Program-made: the position numbers and the translations under genes
From: Leadbetterella sp035299025
GTDB taxonomy: Bacteria > Bacteroidota > Bacteroidia > Cytophagales > Spirosomataceae
Reading direction: 5' to 3'
Assembly (NCBI GenBank): GCA_035299025.1
Contig: DATGXK010000010.1
Coordinates: 1 to 64,000, forward strand
Length of the DNA stretch: 64,000 bases
Notes under the pieces: generated by a model
What the model was told of the DNA's origin: nothing
The model's input: only the letters and a program-made list of their open reading frames with translations
Databases searched by the model: none
In this document: positions 26,953-35,354 of the stretch, one piece after another
Layout: the number at the start of each line of letters is the position of its first letter
Numbering within the stretch: the stretch's first letter is position 1

Positions 26953-27927
26953 GTGGATAAAATTATAAAGTGGGGCATTTTGGGTGCTGGAAAAATCGCA
27001 GCCAAGTTTGCGTCGGACCTGAATAAAACCGAAGGTTGTGAATTGGTAGCCGTGGCGAGTACTTCATTAGAAAGAGCTCAAACATTTGCTTTAACCCATG
27101 CTGCCAAACATTCTTTTGGGGCTTATGAAGACCTTTTTAGTATAGAGTTAGATGCTATTTATATAGCTACTCCGCATACTTTTCACAAGGAACATACAAT
27201 TTTGTGTCTGAATCACGGCGTTGGAGTGTTGTGTGAAAAGCCCTTTGCGATGGACGAGAGTGAGGTGGATGAGATGATAAGTTTGGCCAAAGCAAAAAAA
27301 GTATTCCTGATGGAAGCCATGTGGAGTAGATTTTTACCTAGTTTTTTGAATGTAAAAGAGGCGGTAGAATCTGGTCGAATTGGCCAAATTAAAACCATCG
27401 ATGCCGATTTTGGTTTTACAGCTGTTTTCGATGAGAAATCAAGACTTTTTAATCCGGCTCTAGGCGGAGGTGCGTTTTTGGATATAGGTATCTATCCTGC
27501 ATTTTTGTCTTTGTTTCTGTTGGGTTATCCTTCAAAAATTTCGGCCGCAAGCGTTTTTGCACCAACCGGTACAGATGAAACCACTTCTTTTATTTATCAA
27601 TACGACAACCATGCTATTGCTCTATTGAACTGTACTGTGGGTGCTTATACGGACTGCGAGGCTCGGATTTACGGCAGTAGTGGTTCTATCAGAATGTGGG
27701 GAAGATTTCATGAAGCCAAAAGAATAACTTTTTATGACTCCGAAGGCCAAGAAATGGAGACTTTAGAGTTTCCGAGAGAAACATTTGGCTATAATTATGA
27801 GATACTCGAGGTCAATAATTGTCTGAGAAATGGGTTGATAGAAAGCCCAAATTGGTCATTGGCCGACAGCAACAAGCTCATTCATCTTTTAGACAAAACT
27901 CGTGAAATCGCCAAGATCGTTTATTGA
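26953..27927 (+). CDS. Gfo/Idh/MocA-family oxidoreductase
   Basis: 324 residues from a GTG start (VDKIIKWGILGAGKIAAKFA). Rossmann motif GILGAGKIA at residues 7-15, catalytic-region motif CEKPFAMD near 95, and the C-terminal alpha/beta domain. Family members oxidise or epimerise sugars, inositols or dihydrodiols with NAD(P). It starts 37 bp after the T9SS cargo gene. Confidence 0.9.
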   Translation: MDKIIKWGILGAGKIAAKFASDLNKTEGCELVAVASTSLERAQTFALTHAAKHSFGAYEDLFSIELDAIYIATPHTFHKEHTILCLNHGVGVLCEKPFAMDESEVDEMISLAKAKKVFLMEAMWSRFLPSFLNVKEAVESGRIGQIKTIDADFGFTAVFDEKSRLFNPALGGGAFLDIGIYPAFLSLFLLGYPSKISAASVFAPTGTDETTSFIYQYDNHAIALLNCTVGAYTDCEARIYGSSGSIRMWGRFHEAKRITFYDSEGQEMETLEFPRETFGYNYEILEVNNCLRNGLIESPNWSLADSNKLIHLLDKTREIAKIVY

Positions 27928-27951
27928 TCTTTCTATTCCAAACCATTTAAA

Positions 27952-28479
27952 TTATCTAATAGGAATATTCAATTGCGTATTTTCCCAATTCAATGTCATT
28001 TCAATGCCATTGTCGGCAGCTTGATTTAGCTTTATTGTAAGTTGTTCTGTAACTTCAGTGGTCTTGATGGCTTCTATTTTAAACCTGAAGTAATCTTTGG
28101 TTTCGTCATAATTGGTACCCCATTGGCCAGTTTCGGTATTTAGTATTACAGTCCAATATTTTTCTCCGGGTATGGTCCAAAGGCTATATTTGCCATCTTT
28201 TACCTTTCTTTTTCCAAAACTGCAAGTTCTTGAGAAACTAATAGTGGTGGCTTCATTTGCACCTGTACGCCAAACAGTATTATAAGGCACCAGTTCACCG
28301 AATATTTTACGCTCTTTCATCAATGGTCGGCAATAGCCTAGTTCTACTTTGAGGTCCCTATTGCCTTTGGCGGTAAGTTTTTCGAATGGGCTATGGCTTT
28401 TGGTGTAAGTGCGGATGCCATACAGTGCCAACACCAATACTCCAATGACTATAAAAATAATATTTAGGGCTTTTTTCAT
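27952..28479 (-). CDS. DUF2911 family protein
   Basis: 175 residues with an N-terminal membrane anchor (IIFIVIGVLVLALYGIRTY). The segment VELGYCRPLMKERKIFGELVPYNTVWRTGANEAT is characteristic of DUF2911; the remainder is a predicted beta-sandwich. Function unknown. It begins 3 bp after comEC and ends the minus-strand operon. Confidence 0.88.
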   Translation of the reverse strand: MKKALNIIFIVIGVLVLALYGIRTYTKSHSPFEKLTAKGNRDLKVELGYCRPLMKERKIFGELVPYNTVWRTGANEATTISFSRTCSFGKRKVKDGKYSLWTIPGEKYWTVILNTETGQWGTNYDETKDYFRFKIEAIKTTEVTEQLTIKLNQAADNGIEMTLNWENTQLNIPIR

Positions 28480-28482
28480 TTG

Positions 28483-30510
28483 TTAAAAGGTTAAGGTTTT
28501 TGATCCGGTATCATACAAAACTATTAATTTTTTGTTTTTTCTTTGGGCTTCTTCTTTGATTTTTTCTACCACCCACTTTTTGTTTGAACCATCTAATATG
28601 ATGGTGCCGTCGTAGTTTTTTAAGTTATCAAGGTCTTTTATAGCGTTTTCGGAGCAAATCAAATATTCTGTATCGTGATTTATCAAGGAGCCATTGGGTG
28701 TTTTTATCCATTGTATGTCGCCTAAAGCTTGTTTTATAGCAAAATTACCTTCATCCGCTACTGTTTGGGTTTTGTAATTCTTGATTCCTCGGGCATCATA
28801 ATAGTTTTTCAAATGAAACTGGTAAATGAGTGGCTCATTACATAGCGAATCGGTAGAAATAAAAGTAGCCGAACGACCCTCAATAACAGAAATACCCCAG
28901 CCGTTGGGTATGAAATGAAAGGTTATTTCTTTTTGTTTGTTTTGATTGAAAAGTTGAAATGCACCCGAAACTGTAAGCACCAAACAGCACAGCGTGACGA
29001 GTTTTATGTACTTAAGGTCTTTGTGCTTGAGAAATAGCAAGAAAAAGGCTATGGCCGAAAATAAGAGACCTACGCTTATGAATGAAATGGATAATCCAGT
29101 AGTGAGGGCGTGGGGTAATTCTGATATAATCTGAACTGAAAAATTCAGGATGTCGATAGACCATTTGAAAAGCAGGCCTAAAAATGCTCCCAAGAATGGC
29201 ACTTTAGCCAGAAAAAGAACCAGAAGTCCCGCAGGAAGCATAAACATTGACACCAAGGATACAATTGGATTTGCCAATAAAAAATAGTTGGGAAATTGAT
29301 GAAAATAATAGAGCGTCAATGGCAGTGTAAGTATTTGTGCCGAAATGGAAACTGCTGTAATGTCCCAAATCCAGCGAATTGGCCACCATTTGAAATCTAA
29401 GAGCCTATTGAGACCAGGGTAAATAACCATGATACCCAAAACCGCTAAATAGGAAAGTTGAAAGCCGACGTCATATAGCCAGTTTGGTACCATAATGAGC
29501 AAAATAACCGCCGACAAAATGAGGGTGTTTACAGAATTATTATCTCGCCTTATAAATGTGCCAATTTGAATCATAGAAAACATTAAAGTGGACCTACAAA
29601 CGCTTGGGCTGAGGCCGGTAAAAATAGCATAAGACCAGAGCGATAGCAAAATGGCAAAGAGAAAAGGGAGCTTTTTTCGATCCATAAACGAGCCGAAAAT
29701 CTTATTCAGAACCCAAAAAAGTATGACCACATGCATGCCCGAAACCGCCAATGCGTGTATAGCACCAGTAGCGGAATACCATTGTTTGGTCTCGAAATCA
29801 AGCTCCGCTTTCATTCCGCCAATCATGGCTTCGGCCACTCCCATTTGTTTTGGGGTATCGAGCAGGTCTTTGAAAACGGTATGGGTATAAACATTGAGAG
29901 AATTGGCAAACTTCAGTAAAGACCAGTCTTTAGATTCTCCGGCTTTTACGAAATCACCTTCTCTAAGAAACTGATGCGTGAAAATATTTTTGCGGGCTTG
30001 GTAAGTTTTGTAGTCAAATTCAAGTGGATTTTTGGGAGGTTCTATTTCGCGGAGGGTATTGTTTAGAATGTATATTTCTCCATATTTGGGTACAGTATTG
30101 GTTTCTTTATTAAAGTAAAGTAAGGTTTGTCCTTTTACTTTGATCCATCTATTGGCTTTTTTTATGGCGAAAATTTGAGCCGTGACTTTATATGTCTTGG
30201 GCTTAGACTCCGTGTAAGAGTCTATCATGGCCAGGTATTGGTCAAAGTCTCCAGCTTTGGTTATGTGGTTAGTTTGGTTTCGCTGGTCATAAAGATAGGA
30301 ACTCGCAAGGCCTATTCCGAAGAATAAAACGGGTATTACATGTTTGAGAATCGAAAGCTTGGGTAATTTTAATGATAAAAAGCCCAAGAGAATAGCCAAA
30401 CCGATAAAGGCATAAATATACTTTAATTCCGGCCTTACCCATTCATACAAATAAATACCTGCCACGAGCAGAACAAAATATCGAAGAATGGGGATGGACC
30501 TAAAATACAT
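28483..30510 (-). CDS. comEC: ComEC/Rec2-type DNA uptake channel
   Basis: 675 residues, multi-span. N-terminal membrane helices and a DUF4131-like soluble domain precede the Competence core (AIHALAVSGMHVVILFWVLNKIF; GLSPSVCRSTLMFSMI; DVGFQLSYLAVLGIM). The C-terminal soluble part (about 540-675) shows no HxHxDH metal motif, so the metallo-beta-lactamase domain of Gram-positive ComEC is absent. It would carry single-stranded DNA across the inner membrane. One base separates it from panB. Confidence 0.88.
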   Translation of the reverse strand: MYFRSIPILRYFVLLVAGIYLYEWVRPELKYIYAFIGLAILLGFLSLKLPKLSILKHVIPVLFFGIGLASSYLYDQRNQTNHITKAGDFDQYLAMIDSYTESKPKTYKVTAQIFAIKKANRWIKVKGQTLLYFNKETNTVPKYGEIYILNNTLREIEPPKNPLEFDYKTYQARKNIFTHQFLREGDFVKAGESKDWSLLKFANSLNVYTHTVFKDLLDTPKQMGVAEAMIGGMKAELDFETKQWYSATGAIHALAVSGMHVVILFWVLNKIFGSFMDRKKLPFLFAILLSLWSYAIFTGLSPSVCRSTLMFSMIQIGTFIRRDNNSVNTLILSAVILLIMVPNWLYDVGFQLSYLAVLGIMVIYPGLNRLLDFKWWPIRWIWDITAVSISAQILTLPLTLYYFHQFPNYFLLANPIVSLVSMFMLPAGLLVLFLAKVPFLGAFLGLLFKWSIDILNFSVQIISELPHALTTGLSISFISVGLLFSAIAFFLLFLKHKDLKYIKLVTLCCLVLTVSGAFQLFNQNKQKEITFHFIPNGWGISVIEGRSATFISTDSLCNEPLIYQFHLKNYYDARGIKNYKTQTVADEGNFAIKQALGDIQWIKTPNGSLINHDTEYLICSENAIKDLDNLKNYDGTIILDGSNKKWVVEKIKEEAQRKNKKLIVLYDTGSKTLTF

Positions 30511-30511
30511 G

Positions 30512-31327
30512 TTAATAGGATTCTTTTTTGTTCGGAAAATCTCCCGATTTTACGTCACTGATATAGTTTGTAAAGGCGGTGTTCATTACTTCGGCTAAGT
30601 CGGCGTAGCGTCTTAGAAATCTTGGTGAGAAGTCTTTGTTGATGCCTAGCATGTCATGAATTACCAAAATTTGCCCATCACAACCATTACCAGCCCCTAT
30701 GCCTATGGTTGGAATATCAAGCGTTTGGCTTACTTCGGTGGCAAGTTTGGCGGGTATTTTCTCTAAAACCACACCAAAACAACCAAGTTCTTGAAGCAAT
30801 TTAACGTTGTCGCGAAGTTGCTGAGCTTCTTCGTCTTCTTTGGCTCTTACTGTATAGGTGCCAAATTTGTATATTGATTGCGGCGTAAGTCCCAAATGAC
30901 CCATTACGGGTATGCCTGCACTGAGCACCCGGGCTATCGATTCTTCTATTTCTTTTCCGCCTTCCATTTTTACTGCATGTGCACCCGATTCTTTCATGAT
31001 TTTTATGGCCGAACGAAGTGCTTCTTCGGAATTTCCTTGATAACTACCGAAAGGTAAATCTACCACCACCAGAGCTCTTTTTACAGCTCGAATTACACCT
31101 TGGGCGTGGTAAATCATTTGGTCGAGTGTGATGGGTAGGGTGGTTTCGTGGCCAGCCATAACATTTGAGGCAGAGTCTCCAACAAGAATAACTTCCACTC
31201 CAGCTGCATCCACCAGCGTAGCCATAGAATAATCATAGGCAGTGAGGCATACAATTTTCTCGTTTTTTTGTTTGAGTTCACGCAGTGTATTGGTGGTTAC
31301 TCTTTTGATTTCGGAATGTACTGACAT
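30512..31327 (-). CDS. panB: 3-methyl-2-oxobutanoate hydroxymethyltransferase
   Basis: 271 residues, full length. Motifs: KIVCLTAYDYSMATLVDAAGVEVILVGDS, VVVDLPFGSYQ, AVKMEGG, MGHLGLTPQS and TIGIGAGNGCDGQILVIHDMLG. It makes ketopantoate from 2-oxoisovalerate and methylene-THF, the first committed step to pantothenate and CoA. Sits inside an envelope/competence operon, 9 bp after the EnvC-like gene. Confidence 0.96.
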   Translation of the reverse strand: MSVHSEIKRVTTNTLRELKQKNEKIVCLTAYDYSMATLVDAAGVEVILVGDSASNVMAGHETTLPITLDQMIYHAQGVIRAVKRALVVVDLPFGSYQGNSEEALRSAIKIMKESGAHAVKMEGGKEIEESIARVLSAGIPVMGHLGLTPQSIYKFGTYTVRAKEDEEAQQLRDNVKLLQELGCFGVVLEKIPAKLATEVSQTLDIPTIGIGAGNGCDGQILVIHDMLGINKDFSPRFLRRYADLAEVMNTAFTNYISDVKSGDFPNKKESY

Positions 31328-31336
31328 TTTTTGTTT

Positions 31337-32644
31337 TTATTTAGACCCCAGCCACGGCTCAGGATTGAGTTTGTTGAAATTATGCCAAATCTGGAAGTTT
31401 ATTTCAGGACTGCCGTCTTTGTAAGCCACAGTACCAATTTGTTGCTGTAAACCCACTTGCTGATTGATACTGACATTTACTCTTTCGAGATTGGCATAAA
31501 CGGTGTAATAATCACCATGCTGAATGGCCACCACATTGTTTAAACCCGGTATTTGCGAAATGTCCAATACCACGCCTTCAAAGACCGCTTTTACTGGAGC
31601 GTTCGGGGAGGTTTGTATATCTATGCCATTGTTGTCAATTTTTAAGCCCTTGAGAACCGGATGGTTTTTTACACCAAATTTGTCAGATACAAAGCCGTCA
31701 ACTGGCCAAGATAAGCGTGCTTTATTGGCTCCGAAATTTCGGTTGGTGACTCTGTTTGTTTTGGTCTCTTTGTAGGGTTCTCCGCTCGATTTTTCTGCCT
31801 CCGCAGTATTCGTTTTCTTTTTATTCGATTCTCTCTCTGCCAAAATTTTCTTTTCGCGGGCTTGTATTTCTTCCAAATTTTCTCTTCTCGAGGCGGGTAC
31901 TGCGGCAGCTTTTCTGTTGCTTTTTTCCTTTTCTATGGCCTTCGAAATTACCGAGTTGAGATTAGTCAAAGCGGCTTTAGATTTTTCAAGTTCTGTCTTT
32001 AAATCACTTTCTTTTGTGGTGAGTTCTTTTACGATCAGATCTTGTTTTTCTCTCAGGGCTTCTAAGCTTTTGGTTTCTATCTTTACAATATTGATGAGAT
32101 TCTGCTGCGTGATTTTTTTCTCGAGCAAAGTTCTCTGACGTTGCTTGAGCATTTCTCCTATTTTTTTTATTTGTACCAGTTGATGTTTACGGTTTTCGGT
32201 ATATTGTTCGAGGTATTTGTACCTCATAAATAGTTCGTTTATTGAGCCTGAGGAGAACAAAAAGCCCATTTTGGTAAGTTTATTGCTGTTTTTAGATTCT
32301 CTGTAAATTGTTTCGGAATATTCCTTTTGTAGTGCTTTAAGTTGGTCGAAAAGGTCGGCTTGAGCTTTCTGAATTTCGGCCATTTCTACTTTTATAAGCT
32401 CTATGTCTTCTTTGGCTAGTTCAATTTTGCTTTGTTGGTTTTCTATTTGCTGATTGATGGCCTTTATTTGGCCTAGGGTACTCTGCTTTTCTTTTTGGGT
32501 TTCGTTTAATATTTTCTTTACTTGTGATATTTGCTGAAGGTTTCGTTTTTTGTCAGCCTCCAAAGTTGCTCTGCTTTTCTGTTTTTGAGCGAAAACAGAG
32601 ACCGTAAATGAACAAATTAATGTAAGCAGGAGTATTTTTCTCAT
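31337..32644 (-). CDS. EnvC-like murein hydrolase activator (degenerate M23)
   Basis: 435 residues. Signal peptide (ending FAQ), a long coiled coil (about 25-260, many K/E/Q heptads), a charged linker, and a C-terminal LytM/M23 domain (about 310-435). Metal ligands look lost: the first motif reads NNGIDI where catalytic enzymes have HxGxD, and the last reads NFQIWH where they have HxH. This is the EnvC pattern, in which the domain activates an amidase during cell division rather than cutting peptidoglycan. Confidence 0.88.
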   Translation of the reverse strand: MRKILLLTLICSFTVSVFAQKQKSRATLEADKKRNLQQISQVKKILNETQKEKQSTLGQIKAINQQIENQQSKIELAKEDIELIKVEMAEIQKAQADLFDQLKALQKEYSETIYRESKNSNKLTKMGFLFSSGSINELFMRYKYLEQYTENRKHQLVQIKKIGEMLKQRQRTLLEKKITQQNLINIVKIETKSLEALREKQDLIVKELTTKESDLKTELEKSKAALTNLNSVISKAIEKEKSNRKAAAVPASRRENLEEIQAREKKILAERESNKKKTNTAEAEKSSGEPYKETKTNRVTNRNFGANKARLSWPVDGFVSDKFGVKNHPVLKGLKIDNNGIDIQTSPNAPVKAVFEGVVLDISQIPGLNNVVAIQHGDYYTVYANLERVNVSINQQVGLQQQIGTVAYKDGSPEINFQIWHNFNKLNPEPWLGSK

Positions 32645-32658
32645 AAGTTACGCCCAAC

Positions 32659-33486
32659 TCAAAAGTTGGGAATTTTTTCTAGGTTATATCCTTTCGGAAT
32701 ATTAAAAGGAAAACGAATGTTTCTGTCGAGAAAGTCAAATTTTGAATGTTCGAATTCTATTTTACCTTCATTTTTGCCCAAAATTAGCAAAGAAATAATT
32801 GTGGGTACAAGTTTGGAGTCTTCACTGATGAAACTTTTATAGTTGATATTTAGCTGGGTGTTGCTTTTGTTGTCCTTGGCGTTGATATAAAAAAGTTTAT
32901 TTTTTTCAAGATCAAATCTATTGTCTATCTCTACGTTTTTTCTGACTTGAGCTATGGAGTTAAAATCGTTGCCTTTTTTATAAATATCCATACTGTCTGA
33001 CTTTATAGGTAGGTTTCCAACCAGTAGGGACTGCACCATGTTGAAGTTTATATCAAAATCAAAAGCTTTGCTAAGTTCGTCAAAACTTACCTTGTAGTAG
33101 TTGCGATGAAGGCGGTCGAGTAAAAAAATACTATCGGGATTAATACTCACTCTGGCGGCCTCCAGACCAACGGCTATGGATATCCAAATTACGCTGTCTT
33201 TTTTGACATGAATCGTAGCAGGAATGGTCTGATCTATTTTGCTGGTTTTTATACTTATCTTAGACTTGATTTTAAGTTTTTCAAAATCAATATCTTGTGT
33301 ATTGAAGAATACTTTTTCTATAACCGGAGCATCGGTTTTTACTACGGTGTCGAGAGGTACTGCAGCCGTTGAATCTGTGGCAACAGTACCCAATACTATA
33401 CTGTTTTTTTTCATTTTGTGGCTTCTGCACGACGCCGCAGCCATAATCACAAAACTCATCAAGAGGAGTTTCTGAAGTATTTTCAT
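32659..33486 (-). CDS. DUF4292 lipoprotein
   Basis: 275 residues starting at ATG 33486; an in-frame TTG three codons upstream (33495) is less likely. Lipoprotein signal MKILQKLLLMSFVIMAAASC. Body matches DUF4292 (FEKLKIKSKISI, VKKDSVIWISIAVGLEAARVSINPDSIFLLDR), a LolA/LolB-like fold in outer-membrane biogenesis of Bacteroidota. One base after the TPR gene. Confidence 0.9.
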   Translation of the reverse strand: MKILQKLLLMSFVIMAAASCRSHKMKKNSIVLGTVATDSTAAVPLDTVVKTDAPVIEKVFFNTQDIDFEKLKIKSKISIKTSKIDQTIPATIHVKKDSVIWISIAVGLEAARVSINPDSIFLLDRLHRNYYKVSFDELSKAFDFDINFNMVQSLLVGNLPIKSDSMDIYKKGNDFNSIAQVRKNVEIDNRFDLEKNKLFYINAKDNKSNTQLNINYKSFISEDSKLVPTIISLLILGKNEGKIEFEHSKFDFLDRNIRFPFNIPKGYNLEKIPNF

Positions 33487-33487
33487 T

Positions 33488-35194
33488 TTATTCAATAATG
33501 GTTCTTTCTTTTATTTTGTTTTCAAGTTTTTTGTTGGATTTATTGAGTTCGAGAGCTCTTTTCCAAAAACCAACTGCCGGTTCTGTTTGGCCTAGTTTAA
33601 ACAAAATATCGCCTTTGTGTTCAAAAATACTTTCGCTGCCATTTTTGTCCTTTGCTATGCCATTATCTATAACTTCGTTGGCTTTGATATAATCGCCTTT
33701 TAGAAATAAAACCCAGCCATGTGCATCGTAACTGCCGGCTCTCTCGGGGTAAATTCGTACCAATTGCTCCGTCAATGTCAGGGCCTTTTCGAAGTTCTTC
33801 TTGTTCGTAGCCAAAAGGTAGCTATAACTGTTGAGAGCTTGTTCATTATTGGGGTTTTCTTTTAAAACACGCTCAAATAACTCAGTAGCTTTTTCTATTT
33901 TGCCTGTTTTGGCATAAACTTCTGCCATACTGGCATCTATATGATGTCGGAGTTCTTTGTTACTTGTGTTTAAAGCTTGGGCTTCTTCTAATGAAATAAG
34001 GGCATCCTCGAAAGCTCTGGTTCGGATTTGTGCAAAACCCAGATGATACCAGAAATAGGAATGGTTAGGGTAATATTCCACCGCTTTTTCAGAATGTTTT
34101 AGCAGTTCGGTAAATTGGCCAAGTTTCACGTCGAGTTCGATTATAGCAAGCCAAGCCTCAAAAATTCCTTTATCGTACTTTATGGCGGTAAGATAACTAT
34201 CTCTGGCAGCTTGGATTTGGTTGGTTTTTACGAGCAAATCGGCTTTGTAAACATAGGTTCTGGCCTCGTCTGGATGCAGAGCAATTATTTTATCACAAAA
34301 AGCGGCTGCATCGTTTAAATCAGCCACTTGAAAGTCATTTTTGAGTGTAGCGAATAAAGAGCCCAAAGCGTTGACTTTAAGAGAGTAGGGAAGGCTTGCT
34401 TGACTCAAAATGCTGTTTAATACCTCTTTAGCTCCTTGTTTATTGTTTTGTTTGGCGTAGGCCTCAGAAAGCAATCCATAGGCTTCCATAAAACTTGGGT
34501 TTTCGTCTATGGCATTTTTGAGCATTTGCACGGCCTCCGAAAATCTTCCGTTTGAAATCAGAATGGTAGATTGCTGAAGTACAAATTGAGGGTCAGTCTT
34601 TACCATTTTTTTACCTTCTTTCAGTGCAGCGTCTACCTTGTTTTGTTTAAGCAAAATGGCCTGCTTGGCTTGTGTTATTTGCTCTGTAGGCCCCATGGTT
34701 TGTTCCATTTCGGCCAAGGTTTTTATGGCATCTGATTCTTTTCCTTCTATCAAATAAATGTCAACAAGGTTTAAGTAGCCTTCCACGTAGTTTGGCTTGA
34801 TTTTTAAGGCTTTCTTGAGTGTTGCGGTGGCATCTTTATAGAGGTTGAGTTTAAATTGAAGATTGCCAACATGCTGAAGATAAAAGAAGTTTTCTTTGTC
34901 AAGTTCTATCGCTTTTTTTGCCGAAATAAGTGCGGCTTGGTTGAGATTTAGAGCCAACTCGGTTCTAGATAGCATGAAATAGGAGCTTGGCGAATCGCCG
35001 TAAAGCTGGATATTTTTTTTAAATTCACTGTAGGCTTTTTGGTAGTCCTCGGTGAGAAAATATTTCATACCTTCAGTAAAAGATTGTTCTGCTTTAAGTT
35101 CTTTGGCCTCAATTTTCTGATCTTGAGGCTCATCTACGGCAGACTGTGCTCCAGCAGAGGCATATATAAAAAACAAAATAATGAATATTCGCAT
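33488..35194 (-). CDS. Periplasmic TPR protein
   Basis: 568 residues: signal peptide (MRIFIILFFIYASAGAQ) and some twelve to fourteen TPR units (e.g. SPSSYFMLSRTELALNLNQAALISAKKAIELDKENF, YLNLVDIYLIEGKESDAIKTL, GWVLFLKGDYIKANEVIDNG). First gene of the run TPR - DUF4292 - EnvC-like - panB - comEC - DUF2911, all with gaps of 15 bp or less. Probably envelope assembly; the precise role is unknown. Confidence 0.9.
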   Translation of the reverse strand: MRIFIILFFIYASAGAQSAVDEPQDQKIEAKELKAEQSFTEGMKYFLTEDYQKAYSEFKKNIQLYGDSPSSYFMLSRTELALNLNQAALISAKKAIELDKENFFYLQHVGNLQFKLNLYKDATATLKKALKIKPNYVEGYLNLVDIYLIEGKESDAIKTLAEMEQTMGPTEQITQAKQAILLKQNKVDAALKEGKKMVKTDPQFVLQQSTILISNGRFSEAVQMLKNAIDENPSFMEAYGLLSEAYAKQNNKQGAKEVLNSILSQASLPYSLKVNALGSLFATLKNDFQVADLNDAAAFCDKIIALHPDEARTYVYKADLLVKTNQIQAARDSYLTAIKYDKGIFEAWLAIIELDVKLGQFTELLKHSEKAVEYYPNHSYFWYHLGFAQIRTRAFEDALISLEEAQALNTSNKELRHHIDASMAEVYAKTGKIEKATELFERVLKENPNNEQALNSYSYLLATNKKNFEKALTLTEQLVRIYPERAGSYDAHGWVLFLKGDYIKANEVIDNGIAKDKNGSESIFEHKGDILFKLGQTEPAVGFWKRALELNKSNKKLENKIKERTIIE

Positions 35195-35354
35195 AATGAA
35201 TTTCTGGTGTTGATGGTTTCGGTTTTTAAAATCTTGAATAGTTTAAAACTTTAAATTATTTTTGACAGATTTTTAAAACCCCTTCAAAACGTAAATTTCA
35301 GTATTTTGTTACAGAAAATCAATTTTTGAACCCTTAATAATATAAAACAGGTTT

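Noticed and set aside
31337..32644. Active M23 endopeptidase
   Set aside because: The usual HxGxD and HxH metal ligands are not present (NNGIDI, NFQIWH), so an EnvC-like activator is the better call.
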